Source: Cryptomeria japonica (taxonomy: Eukaryota; Streptophyta; Pinopsida; Cupressales; Cupressaceae). Taken from it: a stretch of DNA of 64,000 nt. The notes beneath the pieces were generated by a model. It saw only the letters and a list, made by a program, of their open reading frames with translations. It was not told the DNA's origin and did not search any database. This document shows, one piece after another, positions 37,701 through 48,325 of this stretch (positions are counted from its first letter, which is position 1; the number at the start of each line of letters is the position of its first letter). Location: NCBI RefSeq assembly GCF_030272615.1, contig NC_081406.1, positions 234,538,396-234,602,395 on the forward strand, read 5' to 3'. The position numbers and the translations under genes are program-made.

Positions 37701-38590
37701 TCAACTATAGAAAAGGGCATGGTGTGCAAATTACATAAGGCATTATAAGGATTGAAGCAAGCACCTAGAACATGGTCTGAAAAATTGCACTCTCACTTGG
37801 TGAAGATAAGTTTTTAGAGAACTAGTAAAGACAATAACATTTATCTCAAGTCAGAAGGAGATAAGATACTGGTAAGAGGTATTTGTTGATGATATCATGT
37901 TTGGAGGAAATGATGATGTGTTTTGACTTTGCTAATGAGATGAAGAATGAGTTTGAGATGTCACTAGTAGGTGAAATAAAAAAATTTCATAGGTCTACAA
38001 ATTCAATAGATGAAGAAAGGTATTTTCATCACACAGTCCAAATATGTTAAAGAGGTATTGAAGACTTTTGGAATGGGAAATGTAAACTAGTCGGAACACC
38101 AATGGTTATAGGTTGTAAATTGTCTAAGGAGGATGATTTTGCATTAGTGGATGAAAAGGAATATAGGTCAATGATAGGTAAACTACATTATGTTTTCCAC
38201 AGTAGACCAGACATTGCTCATATGGTAGGATTACTTACCAGATTTCATAAAAGCCTAAAGGAGATACACATGGTAGAGACCAAAAGAATTTTTAGATATC
38301 TGAAAGGCACAATTGATTATGGATTATGGTATCAATATGCAGGTAACTTTGATTTAAAAGTCTATACAGATGCAGAATGAGCAGGAAATGTTGATGATAG
38401 GAAGATTACAACCAGAGGATCTTTCTTTCTTGGAGGAAGACTAGTATCTTCGAGCAACAAGAAACAAATTTTTATATCACAATCAACTGCAGAAGCTAAA
38501 TATGTTGTAGCATATATGAATTATACCCAAGCAATCTGGATGAAGCACATTCTGGAAGGTTTTAAGTTGAAGTAGGATTGATGTAGAGTG
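34785..38590 (+). pseudogene. Element C gag-pol, broken
   Basis: The gag fragment at 34907-35098 has LETSYEVWKKIEDIYSG, then LRGKFDDMW. The knuckle CFACNQIGHIATNY has lost its last Cys. The protease WIIDSACPHHMTSD has Ala in place of the catalytic-loop Gly (DSA). GAG-pre-integrase reads LWHRRFCHVNFDNI. The integrase keeps its acidic triad in LVHTDC, IDQGGEF and QQNGIAERTT. RT shows NVIGTKWVFKN, DVKSTFLNR and FVDDIMF (37882-37893). RNase H is partial (SNKKQIFISQSTAEAKYV near 38450-38510) and stops at about 38578, lacking the terminal block seen in copy B. At least a dozen stops and some frame changes are present. Confidence 0.86.
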
Positions 38591-38884
38591 GAGCTATTCC
38601 ATAGGGGGAGAAACAAGTTGCAGATCATTGTTGTAGAGTGGTGAAGCATGGTTTGGTTAACCAGTTGTTATTGGTATTTACTTTGGAATTCTTTTCAAAG
38701 GGGGATAAGAACTGTATGAATGATAGCTAGTTACTAGCTGAAGACATGAATATACAGTTGAAGGAGAGTATGCAATTCAAAAATGTAAACCAAGATTCCT
38801 ATACCTGTGTATGTGCATTACTCTCAATCATCACAATCAAAGGGTATTGATATTTGTATTGCCATCAATTCCAAAGGGGAAGAT
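38591..38884 (+). other. 3' non-coding region and PPT of C
   Basis: The PPT-like runs are at 38608-38615 (AGGGGGAG) and 38697-38706, plus the LTR-adjacent tract AAAGGGGAAGA at 38873-38883. No coding sequence. Confidence 0.7.
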
Positions 38885-40295
38885 TATTGGCATTGCATGA
38901 AGATTGCATTAAAGTGTTGTCATTGATGTAAATAGCAACCGATAATGGAGTTGTATTATAACTAGCAGTGATGTTGTAATGTAACCGATAGTAGAATAGT
39001 GTCAGAAACTGGTATTGGTGTTCCATGCAGAGTGATCAACTGGTAACCCTAACTAGTTGATATGTTGAACCCTAACTGATGGATCTTGGTGAATCGGTTA
39101 TGTTGAATTATGATCAAATGGTGATTGAAGATGAAGATGCCACATATGCATGATGCATGTGATGAGTTTCAAAGTGCTTTTGGTGTGTGAAGATAACTGT
39201 TTATCTTGGGAATGAGCCATTGCATAGAATGAAGTGGAAAATGCATGACGAGTTACATAATTCGATGAGTGGTAATCAAGAGCGGTTCAAGTTGTCTAGA
39301 ACAATATGTAGTTGATTCATATGTAATCTAATGGTCATGATTGAACTGATATGTTTGTAATCTCTATGATATTTGTAGGTTTTGTGATGTGTTACCGACC
39401 TATTATATTTGCTTATAAGTATGATGAGTTGTTTTGTAATTGTGTTGGCAATTTGGTTAAGTGTGGTAGTGTGATTGTTGCCAAACCAGAAGGAGTGTCT
39501 ACAAAATTTTTTGAAGGCAGATAAGAGAAGAAAAGGATCCGACTAACGAAGATAGTGCTATTACCATATCAACAAATACCCTATTGTTCTCTAACCATTA
39601 CAACAATCAAATCCCCTAACAAGGTAAGCTTTAATAGGCTTAGTGCTGTCTAAATCCTCTAACCAAGTGATCTATTAGCTTGAATTTGAATTCCTCTACT
39701 AAGGTTACTCCTAATAGGGCATTGCCTTTAACAAGGTATTGCAGTCAATCCCTTAACCAGGTGGTCTCTAATCGGATTTGTTCTTAACAAGACATTATTG
39801 CATAAGCTTCTAACAAGGCTTGGCTCCCAATAGGGTGGACTTCAGAAGAGTTGAAAATACTTGTGGGTATTCATCCCCACTCTGGTGTTTCCCTTTTGGG
39901 TTTCCATGTGAAAAATCATTGTGTCAAATGGTGAATGATTTTTTGGATACGTTTTGATATGATTAACTAGTAAAGTCACTTAGATATGTTTAGATAACCG
40001 AAAGTGACCGAAGATGAGCTATTATTGATGTTAGTAAAGTGGTTTAATGGTTTGATTAAATGGTATGTGAGTTATAGATCTATTACATTGTATCATTGAT
40101 ATTTTGGTCAATCGGTAAAGTTTGACAGTACAGTTACAATTTTTGATAACAACAACTAAACCGATTAGTTTAGCAAGTTGTTTATGAGTTGGGATTAAGT
40201 TTGGTGAAATTTTAGTTTGTTTTCTATCTACTGATTCACACCCCCCCCCCCCCCTTAGTAGTTGATCAGATCCTTATTGTTTCATCATATTATTA
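38885..40295 (+). repeat. 3' LTR of element C
   Basis: The start is TATTGGCATTGCATGAAG, a mutated TGTTGG. It includes four or five short units of the type CCCTTAACCAGGTGG...CTAATAGGG (39595-39840), the TTTCCCTTTTGGGTTTCCATG module (39888-39908) and the pyrimidine box with a C14 run near the end. Confidence 0.88.
40241..40254 (+). repeat. C14 homopolymer in the LTR pyrimidine box
   Basis: Fourteen consecutive C lie in the position of the conserved TTCACCCC...CCTCT box of related LTRs. The length is likely to vary between copies and is prone to sequencing error. Confidence 0.9.
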
Positions 40296-40300
40296 ATATT

Positions 40301-40719
40301 CAACTAAGCTTTGGAAACAAATTTTAGCCTTATTTATTTCTATTTGCATTTACTAGAGACCATTTTTAACCTCCATTTTTCCCCTTTCCTTCCTCAAATC
40401 ATATACACATGGAGGGAAGTGATATATTGCTTCAATTATTATAGAAATAAACCTCATAACATCTAAAATTTAAATTAAAAATGGAGTCCAACTTTACCTC
40501 TTTATGATTATTTGTGTTTGACTTGACCTAGAAAATATTTTTTATAATGCTTGTTGTTTTATTTCAAGGTGTAAAGTGGAAAATTGGATCCTAGTGACTC
40601 CCCACCTAGGAGAGAGAAAGGAAGCCACTAGGATGATTTTCACTTAGAAGGACTTTACATTCAAAAGAGGGCCTTGAATCCACTAGATCCGAATCTAAGG
40701 GAAACAAGGATGTGAATTT
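40301..40719. other. Spacer between C and F
   Basis: About 420 bp of AT-rich sequence; no gene or repeat was recognised. The last bases AATTT (40715-40719) would be the left TSD of F, but the right copy is lost. Confidence 0.4.
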
Positions 40720-41865
40720 TGATGAATACTAAGAGGGGGGTGAATTAGTATGCCAAAAATTACTTTAAGCAGACTTTTAAATAGTTTAGTAGATAACCAG
40801 TGCAACAGATTCACTAATAAACCGGCTAGGATAAATGCAAACCAAATAGAAAACAAAGCATTCACCCACGAGCACAATCACCGTAACACAAGATATTTGA
40901 CGTGGAAACCCAAATGGGAAAAACCACGGTGAGCAGAAACTCACAAGTAACTATCTGCAAAATAGTAACCAGACCAATTAAGGTCATATAATGTTCTTCA
41001 CCAGAATAGATCCTGTTAGGAATCTAGATCTTTCTTAGGAGATAAGTCCTATTAAAGACTACCCGTTAGAGGATTTACGATCCACAGTTGTGAACCACCT
41101 TGTTAGAGGATTTACAAAGGCTTTGCTGGGCTTACCTGGTTAAGGGTTTCAAACTTGTCAAAGATGTGAGTAATCAACAAGTGAATGATCTAGATGCTAG
41201 CACAATATGCTTAATTAGATCCTTGACAACTCTTTGTTAATGCATTTCAGCATTACTTCAGTCTTCAATATATCCACACTCTATCTCTTCACACAGACCT
41301 AATCTTCTCTTCAATGATCGCATATAACCTTTTTTATTCTATATCTCACATGCAAACCCTAGACATGATGTCCTTAAAAAGGAATCTGATTTCATGTTGG
41401 TCCAATAGAATTAGACTAGAAGTTCCTAGGTACAGTGCATCTAGACACATTTGGTAACACAACACAAACACACTGCCAAAGTGTCGATGGATGATAACTC
41501 ATAACACATTATAGTAATATCGGTTGGTAACTCATCACAGATATATACCGGTTAATACAATATACCGATTACTGGGTGTCAAAAATGAAGTCTGGAAGAT
41601 CGTAGTGTTTGGATCAAAAAGTTAACTACCGCTTGGGTCCTTTGTACCACTTGAGATCCTCGAACCACTTGGGGTCTTCATACTGCTTGGGATCTTTAGT
41701 CAATTTGTGACCGGTAAACCATCTTCTACAAAATATTAATAGTCTAAATACTATTCATTCAATAATACACAATACCGATTGGAATAATTACCGGTTGAGC
41801 ATAACTCATACATCAAGAAAGTGTGTGTCCATCAATGACAATCAAAACATCATCAAAATGCCAAC
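40720..41865 (-). repeat. 3' LTR of element F
   Basis: It is 1146 bp. On the plus strand it begins TGATGAATACTAAG and ends AATGCCAACA. It carries the G-run box, GTGGAAACCCAAATGGG (40902-40918), CCACGGTGAGCAGAAACTC and repeated units of the CCTGTTAGGA type (41008-41150). Confidence 0.9.
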
Positions 41866-41866
41866 A

Positions 41867-41880
41867 ATCTCCCCCTTTGG
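41867..41880 (-). other. Polypurine tract of element F
   Basis: The complement reads CCAAAGGGGGAGAT directly before the 3' LTR. A second PPT-like run is at about 42045-42055. The sequence 41881-42186 between PPT and ORF2 is otherwise non-coding. Confidence 0.8.
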
Positions 41881-42186
41881 CATTGATGGCAACAGTTAGG
41901 AAAATTTTGACATCTAAGTGTTTTTACAACAATAACAGAAAAGATGCTCCAATCAAAATTACTCTCCCTAAGCATATACACTACCCCTTTTGCAAAATTT
42001 ACAATTAAGTGCATAAACATTCACCAAAATTTTAATGTACACTACTCCCCCTTTGCCAACAATGACAAAGTAATACAAAGCTATCCTTGTTATAAAATAA
42101 CATAGAGTAGATGTTCATGACAATAAGAAATGAAATTTCTCAAAAATAGATTTAAAGTTTTGCACAAAAATCTTCATGTCCAATGT

Positions 42187-45100
42187 TCATGACTCAAGTA
42201 GGGAGGTAGCAATCTCACTTTCAGTCTTCATCTGGAATGTCAGTTCTTCCATTGCATCAATGGTACTTAGCTCTTGAGTTACCGTGATGGCTTCCAAGTT
42301 GAGAAAACATTTCTGAAGAACCTACAGTTTAGGTAATAGGAGCAGTTGAAGCTCCTGTAGATCTTGAGTCCGGTTGCTGATTTCTAGGTCCATCTTGGTA
42401 GTCTGATGCTGAAAATGATGAATAGTTTGTCTATAAGAAGTGAATAAATCATAGGGCATCTTGAAGTTTCTGATATATTCCTGTAACTCCGATTGGGGTT
42501 GAGCTTTCTGTTTGAGCACATCTTCACAAAACAGATGGGGTTGGCAGATTTTACTCAAAAGTAATTTACCCTCACCCATAGCAACACTGATATCATTCTA
42601 TTGCTTCAGTAGTTGTGTCATGAGTTCATTCATTTTCTTGACTAAGGCAATATTGATTGCCTTTTCATGGTTCTTTCTTGAAGTTGCTTGAGCAACATCT
42701 TCCAATCATTGTACCTAGTCCTCTACTACGATACAAAGAATTTTGAGATTAGATTGAGAGGAGTCGGTACTTGGGAGGTTAGTAATGAGAATTAGACTAG
42801 TAAGGGTGTCAACTGCAATTTGTATAACATCTTGTTCTTTCTTCTTCCGCAATTCTTCTAGTCTCTCCTGTGCAAGTTTTATGCCTTGAAGTACCTTAGA
42901 CTCATCTATAGATTGAGTCAAACATGCAAGAGTTAGATCAATACGATTGGTGGAATCAACCTGCTTGGTTTGATCACCAATTGCCTTAGGAGTCTACCCT
43001 CCTTCTTTGGTCTTGATCTCTACTTGTTTTCTGTTCTCTTCTTCCTTCTCCTCTTCCACTCTTTTCTTTTCTTCTTCTTTCTTCTTCTCTGACTCTTTCT
43101 TTTTCTCCTCTTCTTATTTCTTCTCCATTTCATCCTTCTTCTTATCCTCTTCCTACTTTTTCTTGTCTTCCTCCTTCTTCCTTTCTTCTTCCTTCCTCTT
43201 GTCTTCTTCTTTCTTCTTCTCTTCTTCTTTTCTCTTAGCTTCTACTGTCTTCTTCTCTTCTTCTTTTCTCTTATCTTTTTCTTGCTTTTTCTTTTCCTCT
43301 TTTCTCTTTATTTCTTCTTGCCTTTCTTTTTCCTCTTGTTCTTTATCTACTTTCTCTTTGTCTTGTTTCTCTTTATCATCTTTTTCTTTGTCAAGAGTGA
43401 CATCCTCATTATCTAATGCATCAACATCAACAAGGTCAATTTCTTATGTCACTCTTTCACCTTGATTGTCAAATACCTCATCCGGTTTGCCTAAGGATAG
43501 GTCAGGTTCTTGATCAGCCTTCCTAGTGGCTTCAGATACTTGGTGTATTTCGACAACAACTTTAACATGTATGTGTGTATCCTTTTCTACTTCAGAAGTT
43601 TTACCTTCTAGTAACCTGAGTTGCTTCCTTCTCATAAAGAAGATGCCTTTGTTCTTATCCATAATTTCAAATAACTCAAAATTTGAAGCATCAGGAAAGT
43701 ATTGTGCAAAATTTTTCTCCCTGATCTCTTGTTCTCTTTCAATGGAAATGCACCATTTATTATCCAAAGAATTATACAAAGAATTTGGAGTAACAGATTT
43801 AATCTCAGAAGGCGACCGATCATTAATACATAAATATTTAATGACCTCCTATTCTACCTCCTCTTTCTCACTATCATTAAAGTGATCAAAATATTCCTTT
43901 AAGTCATCAAGCACTTTCCTCCTAATATTCTTTATTGTCCTCTAACAACATGTCATTGGTTTATAAGAAGAAATATCTATATTTACCAATGCAGAAGTTG
44001 TTGGTACATTACTGGTAGACTTCAGCTTTTTGCTTGATTGCCTTGTCTTCTTTATTTGAATCTCTGGTTCAGTGTCTTCTGACTCTGGTGAGTGAGTCTT
44101 GGATTTCCGCTTCCTCTCGAATACTTTTGCCGAAATAATCTAAGGTTTCTTTTTGGCTAGTGACCGCTTGGTCACTTTTGAATTGGCAGATGTAACTAGT
44201 GTAGATACCGATAGCACTGCTTTGCCATTTTTCTGCTTCGGTTCCTCAATCGATGTGACCCTCTCGAAGTAGGTACTAGTTCTTTTCTTCTTTGCATCCA
44301 GTGGTGAGGCAAGTAGGGTAGAGGCATACCCGATCAATATGTCATTTACCACTTCATATCCCATAGGACCAACTACTTCCTTTCTAGGTTCCACAACTTC
44401 CATTATGCAGTCATCTATCCTTATTGTGAAGCAGATGTCATCTTCATACTTCTTTACTATATCACCAGATATCCTTATTCTCTGGTTCATCTTTCATTTG
44501 AATTCATCAAAATACTTACCTAGAACCTCGAGATATACAGTTCCCACTACTTGTAGACTCTCCTTAATATATTTGGAAACCGGTAGGTTAGTAGACCATT
44601 GAACATCACCAACTCTAGGGAAATAACCTTGAAAATAGAAGAATAGACCGACCAAAAGTTGGCCAAACTTGAATCTCAGTGATTTGTCCTGTTTGATGGA
44701 TTTCAGATTCACCAACAATTGCTTTTGTAAGCAGGTAAATAGGTCATATTTAGTATCTTCCTTGATCATCCTGTAAGTAGCATTCACCGCAGCAACAGGG
44801 ACATAATTCATTCTACTGGCATAAAATATTATGTAACCAATCACCATGCAAGCATATTTTACTAGATCATTGAAAATGGTGTTGACAGTCATTTCTCGTT
44901 GGTCACTCATAGAACCGGTGAGCTCTGTCATTTTAGTTTTGGTGACCTTCTGTAGAACTGGTACTTCTCCAACATTGCAGAATCCGGTGATGGCATGAAT
45001 TGCTTCCGGTGTGATGTCATGGGTCCACTCGAGATACATCTTGTCACCATGCACTCTGCTAAGGATAATGTGAATATGTTCTTCTATAAATTCTTCCAGA

Positions 45101-45366
45101 AAGTATACTACATTGTGTATTTTCATCTTCTCAAGGATTCTATACTCTGGTTTGATCTTCTTGTCATCTCCATGAAACAGACTTAGCTAGGAGTGAATTA
45201 CTAGGGATCCTATGTCTTCCAACTTATAGTCTATATACCTTGAAATATCTCCCTCGATAATGACTCTGACAGAAATTTGAGATAGGGTATTGTATCTCAT
45301 TTTCTTTTGAAGAAACTCAGGTGTATCTTCAGGTACACTAGAACTAGAATGCGATGCAGAAGCCAT
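42187..45366 (-). pseudogene. Element F ORF2, unrecognised, one frame with stops only
   Basis: The frame opens with MASASHSSSSVPEDTPEFLQ at 45366 and stays the same for about 1060 codons to the stop at 42187. I found in-frame stops (for example at 45187, 44494, 44140, 43444, 42322) but no frameshift. Blocks in order: a DISRYIDYKLEDIG segment; ITPEAIHAITGFCNVGEVP (near 45000); a hydrophobic and aromatic block (YACMVIGYIIFYASRMN, then KFGQLLVGLFFYFQGYFP); a basic linker; FDHFNDSEKEEVE; a Lys/Glu repeat of about 130 residues (43010-43420); a C-terminal coiled coil. E ORF2 has the same order. It matches no gag or pol domain that I know. Only nonsense lesions suggest fairly recent decay. Confidence 0.65.
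43010..43420 (-). repeat. Lys/Glu-rich low-complexity tract inside F ORF2
   Basis: The minus strand encodes KEEEKKKEEDKRKEEER-type repeats, and at DNA level the plus strand is TTCTTC/CTTCTT pyrimidine-rich. The repeats probably form a long charged helix. Two stops fall within the tract. The Ser/Phe-rich plus-strand ORF here is its shadow. Confidence 0.8.
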
Positions 45367-45372
45367 AATCAA

Positions 45373-45800
45373 ATGATAAGAAAGAATCTTCAGAAAATAC
45401 CTTCACAATCTGAAATTTAGGTTTTCTAATATCGTGCACAGTACACCACTTCGATTTCTAGTTCACCGCTTAGTGTTCTTCACTGATTGCTTGAAGATGA
45501 TTACAAGATTTTGCACACAATTTCTCCAAATGCTAAACAAATTTCTCTAGTTGCTCTGCTCTTGAAGATTCTTCTTTTTGTAAACAGATAAGTAAAAATG
45601 ATGACAAAAACCCTTCTAAACAAACTCTCACCGACCATAATAAATGCATCACTGCTAGGGTACAAACCCTAATTTTGCCTTTAACCGCTTCAGATCTTCT
45701 GCTGACTGATAGGTAACATATACCGGTAAAGGTCTTTATTGATATAAATTGGGGGTTCAAAATATTTCACTGATATGTTCCCCCTAATCTTTTTTGAAGC
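45373..45800 (-). other. Spacer between F gag and ORF2
   Basis: About 430 bp of non-coding sequence. It contains CACCGCTT-type words but no clear promoter or ORF. Two cistrons separated by this much would need a second promoter, splicing or internal initiation, none of which I can demonstrate. Confidence 0.45.
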
Positions 45801-47075
45801 TCACTTTGCCGATTCAGAGACTTCCACACTAGGTGCAAAAGCAAGTTCATCTTGTGACTCTTCTTCTGATTTCTTTTTCCAAGTTTTATTCATTTCCACC
45901 TGAATGGTTTCAACATCAATCTTCCCTTCTAGAGTGATCAGTATATCATCCGATAGGTTCTTTCTCAATCTGCAAGTTCTGGCAGTGTGTCTCGATTTGT
46001 TGCAATGATAGTATACCATTCTAGGTGTTCTCCATGGTCCATTATTCATACATCCATTCTTCCTTCTGCATGTTGCAGCAGTGTGACCACTACCACGATA
46101 GATCAAACAAGTTGCTTTCCAAATAGTTTCTGCTTGATAACCGACTGACTGATGGTGATAGGTATTGTACCGGTTGGGATTCCAATTCACAGGAAGTTCC
46201 AAAATAACTTGTTGAGTCCTTGGAGAATATCTCCCAGTGTTGTGCAAAACCGACCTGCATTCAAATTCTCTATGCCCAAACTTGTTGCATGCATAATAGT
46301 TTCCATTGAATCTATTGCATCTAGGCATATTGTTTTGAAAATAAGGAAAATTGTTGTAGACCTTGCTTCTACACACATTGGCAGTATGTCCTTCTTTGAG
46401 ACAATTAAAGCAAACAGGTTTAAATTTTTTCTTACCTTTATCCTTGGATGTCAGTTGCTTCTTTGATGCTTCAATTTTTGTTCTAGAGGTCTCACCTTCC
46501 TCATACCTAGAAAAACCAAGTCCAGTGGTATTCTTTACTGGCTTTGCCGATTCTAGCTTTTTCTTTAGCTTAGCAGTACTCTGATTGAATTTGGCAAGTA
46601 TCTCCTTTGACTCAATAAGTTCCTTTGAAATAGCGGTATTGGATTCCATCAAGGTTGCATTCTCAGAAATAGCCATGTTTAGTTCACCTTGTATTACTTC
46701 TTTTTCTAGTTTACTCTCCTGGAGATGAGTGGTAAGGGTATTGATTTCTTGCTTCAACTTAGAGATCTCATGATCTTTGTGTTTTACCAGATGTTCATCT
46801 TTCCTTCTATTCTCAAGCTCATGACTCATTTTGATAGTCAGTCCTTCGAACTCCCTTCTCAGGTTGGCTTTTGATTCTTTCAGTTTTTCAACATCTTCAA
46901 CCAGGGCATCCATGTCTGCTTCATCAAAAGAGCTATTTTCAGTGAGATCCATTAGTTTCTTAGCATGCTCTCTTCTTTTGGCCAAAGAGGCTTTATACTT
47001 GACTTTGAGTTCATCATAGGGTCTCTTAGTCTGAGTGAGACGATGAGTAAGTTCCCTCACATTGTATTCCCCCAT
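45801..47075 (-). CDS. Element F gag-like ORF1, intact, four zinc knuckles
   Basis: The frame is open for 424 residues from the ATG at 47075 (MGEYNVRELTHRLTQ) to the stop at 45801. An upstream ATG at 47354 lies in the LTR and is unlikely to be used. Residues of roughly 20-230 form a heptad-rich coiled coil. A GLGFSRYEEG motif follows at about 250, as in D and E. Four knuckles follow: CFNCLKEGHTANVC is complete; YYACNKFGHREFEC, CLIYRGSGHTAATC and YYHCNKSRHTARTC each have one Cys replaced by Tyr. The C-terminus is acidic. It is probably a particle or RNA-packaging protein. It is the only long uninterrupted retroelement ORF here besides the 393-codon piece in I. The three Cys-to-Tyr changes may be decay or family traits. 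Confidence 0.78.
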   Translation of the reverse strand: MGEYNVRELTHRLTQTKRPYDELKVKYKASLAKRREHAKKLMDLTENSSFDEADMDALVEDVEKLKESKANLRREFEGLTIKMSHELENRRKDEHLVKHKDHEISKLKQEINTLTTHLQESKLEKEVIQGELNMAISENATLMESNTAISKELIESKEILAKFNQSTAKLKKKLESAKPVKNTTGLGFSRYEEGETSRTKIEASKKQLTSKDKGKKKFKPVCFNCLKEGHTANVCRSKVYNNFPYFQNNMPRCNRFNGNYYACNKFGHREFECRSVLHNTGRYSPRTQQVILELPVNWNPNRYNTYHHQSVGYQAETIWKATCLIYRGSGHTAATCRRKNGCMNNGPWRTPRMVYYHCNKSRHTARTCRLRKNLSDDILITLEGKIDVETIQVEMNKTWKKKSEEESQDELAFAPSVEVSESAK

Positions 47076-47111
47076 ATCTCCTTCCAAGTGGTTAGACCTA
47101 TAGAAAGGTTG

Positions 47112-47123
47112 GCTCTGATACCA
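47112..47123 (-). other. Primer-binding site of element F
   Basis: The complement reads TGGTATCAGAGC, the exact initiator-Met PBS, two bases from the 5' LTR at 47126. Confidence 0.9.
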
Positions 47124-47125
47124 AT

Positions 47126-48073
47126 TGATGAATACTAAGAGGGGGGGGTGAATTAGTATGCCAAAAATTACTGTAAGAAGACTTTTAAATAGTTTACCAG
47201 ATAACCGATGCAACAAATTCACTAATAAATTGGTTAGTATAGATGCAAACCAAATAGCAAACAAAGAATTCACCCACAAGAGCACAATCACCATAACATA
47301 AGATATTTGACGTGGAAACCCAAATCGGAAAAACCATGGTGAACAAAAACTCACAAGTAACTATTTGCATAATAGTAATAGATCGGTTAAGGTTATATAA
47401 TGTTCTTGACCAGAACACATCCTGTTAGGAATCTAGATCTCTGTTAGGAGATAAGTCCTGTTAAAGACTACCCATTCAAGGATTTAAGATCCATAGTTGT
47501 GAACCACCTTGTTAGAGGATTTACAAAGGCTTTGTTGGGCCTACCCTGTTAAGGGTTTCAAACTTGTCGAAGATGTGAGTAATCAACAAGTGAATGATCT
47601 ATATGCTAGCATAGTATGCTTAATTAGATCCTTGACAACTCCTTGTTAATGCATTTGAGCATTACTTCAATCTTCAATATCTCCACACTCTATCTCTTCA
47701 CACAAACCTAATATTCCCTTCAATGATTGCACATAGCCTTTTTTATTCTATATCTCACATGCAAACCCTAGACATGATGTCCTTAAAAAGGAATCTGATT
47801 TCATGTCAGTCCAATAGAACTAGACTACAAGTTCCTAGGTATAGTGTATCTAGACACATTTGGTAACATGACACAAACACACCACCAAAGTATCGGTGGA
47901 TGATAACTCATAACACATTACAGTAATACCGGTTGGTAACTCATCATAGATATATACTGGTTAATACAATATACCAATTACCGGTTGTCAAAAATGAAGA
48001 CTGAAAGATTATAGTGTTCCGATCAAAAAGATTATAGTGTTTCGATCAAAAAGTTAACTACTGCTTGGGACCT
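47126..48073 (-). repeat. 5' LTR of element F, truncated
   Basis: It matches 40720 to about 41635 and then stops. A tandem duplication, GATTATAGTGTT[T/C]CGATCAAAAA (48007-48052, two copies of about 23 bp), is unique to this copy. What follows at 48074 is an unrelated antisense LTR fragment. Confidence 0.85.
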
Positions 48074-48325
48074 ATCTTAAGACCACCCTAAGAGGGGGGA
48101 CAGGGGTGTCATACCCTTGTCCTATGGGGATAGGGGCACCACTCCCTTGTCTCGCCCTATCTTGGGGTTCAGATAGGGTCCTGAGGTCATTTGAGGGATT
48201 TAACAAGGAGACGTTCAAGGTGGAAATGCAGAGAGAAGTCCCAGTTGGGAAGGAAGATGTTGTCGCCAAGGTGAGGACTTCAAATATGGTAAAAATTGCT
48301 AGGGTCACAATTTTTTGATACTACA
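48074..48325 (-). repeat. Antisense fragment of a family I LTR
   Basis: The complement begins TGTAGTATCAAAAAATTGTG and continues with ACCCTAGCAATTTTT, as in the LTR start of element I (49387 and 56004). Further in, both have the GGTGCCCCTATC and CCCTTGTCC type words. Only the first roughly 250 bp is present. It directly abuts the broken F LTR. Confidence 0.7.

Larger units (their letters stand above)
34070..40295 (+). mobile_element. Element C: Ty1/copia retrotransposon, degraded
   Basis: The ends are TGTTGGATTTGC (34070) and a mutated TCA end, TTA (40295), flanked by ATATT at 34065-34069 and 40296-40300. The 3' LTR is complete (38885-40295, 1411 bp). The 5' LTR is cut at about 34735 by a deletion that also took the PBS and the gag start. 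The interior shows the copia order: gag, knuckle, protease, integrase, RT, RNase H. The family of solo LTR G is the same. Stops and shifts are numerous, and C is non-functional. Confidence 0.88.
40720..48073 (-). mobile_element. Element F: two-ORF, pol-less LTR retrotransposon
   Basis: The left LTR (40720-41865) and right LTR (from 47126) share the start TGATGAATACTAAGAGGGGGG and match until about 48073. There the right copy ends abruptly, so about 200 bp of its terminal sequence and the TSD are lost. The PBS (47112-47123) and PPT (41867-41880) are in place. The interior, about 5.3 kb, encodes gag (47075-45801) and ORF2 (45366-42187), both minus. No integrase, RT or RNase H was found. The design is the same as element E, but at the nucleotide level the two are clearly distinct families. 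Confidence 0.85.

Noticed and set aside
43007-43465. Plus-strand ORF of 152 codons, Ser/Phe-rich
   Set aside because: It is the exact antisense of the Lys/Glu-rich tract of F ORF2; TTC/CTT repeats keep both strands open.
46152-46584. Plus-strand ORFs of 104 and 73 codons
   Set aside because: Antisense to the intact gag of F.
45076-47354. Gag of F starting at the upstream ATG 47354
   Set aside because: The first 93 codons lie in the 5' LTR and PBS; the ATG at 47075 follows the PBS and begins a protein-like sequence.
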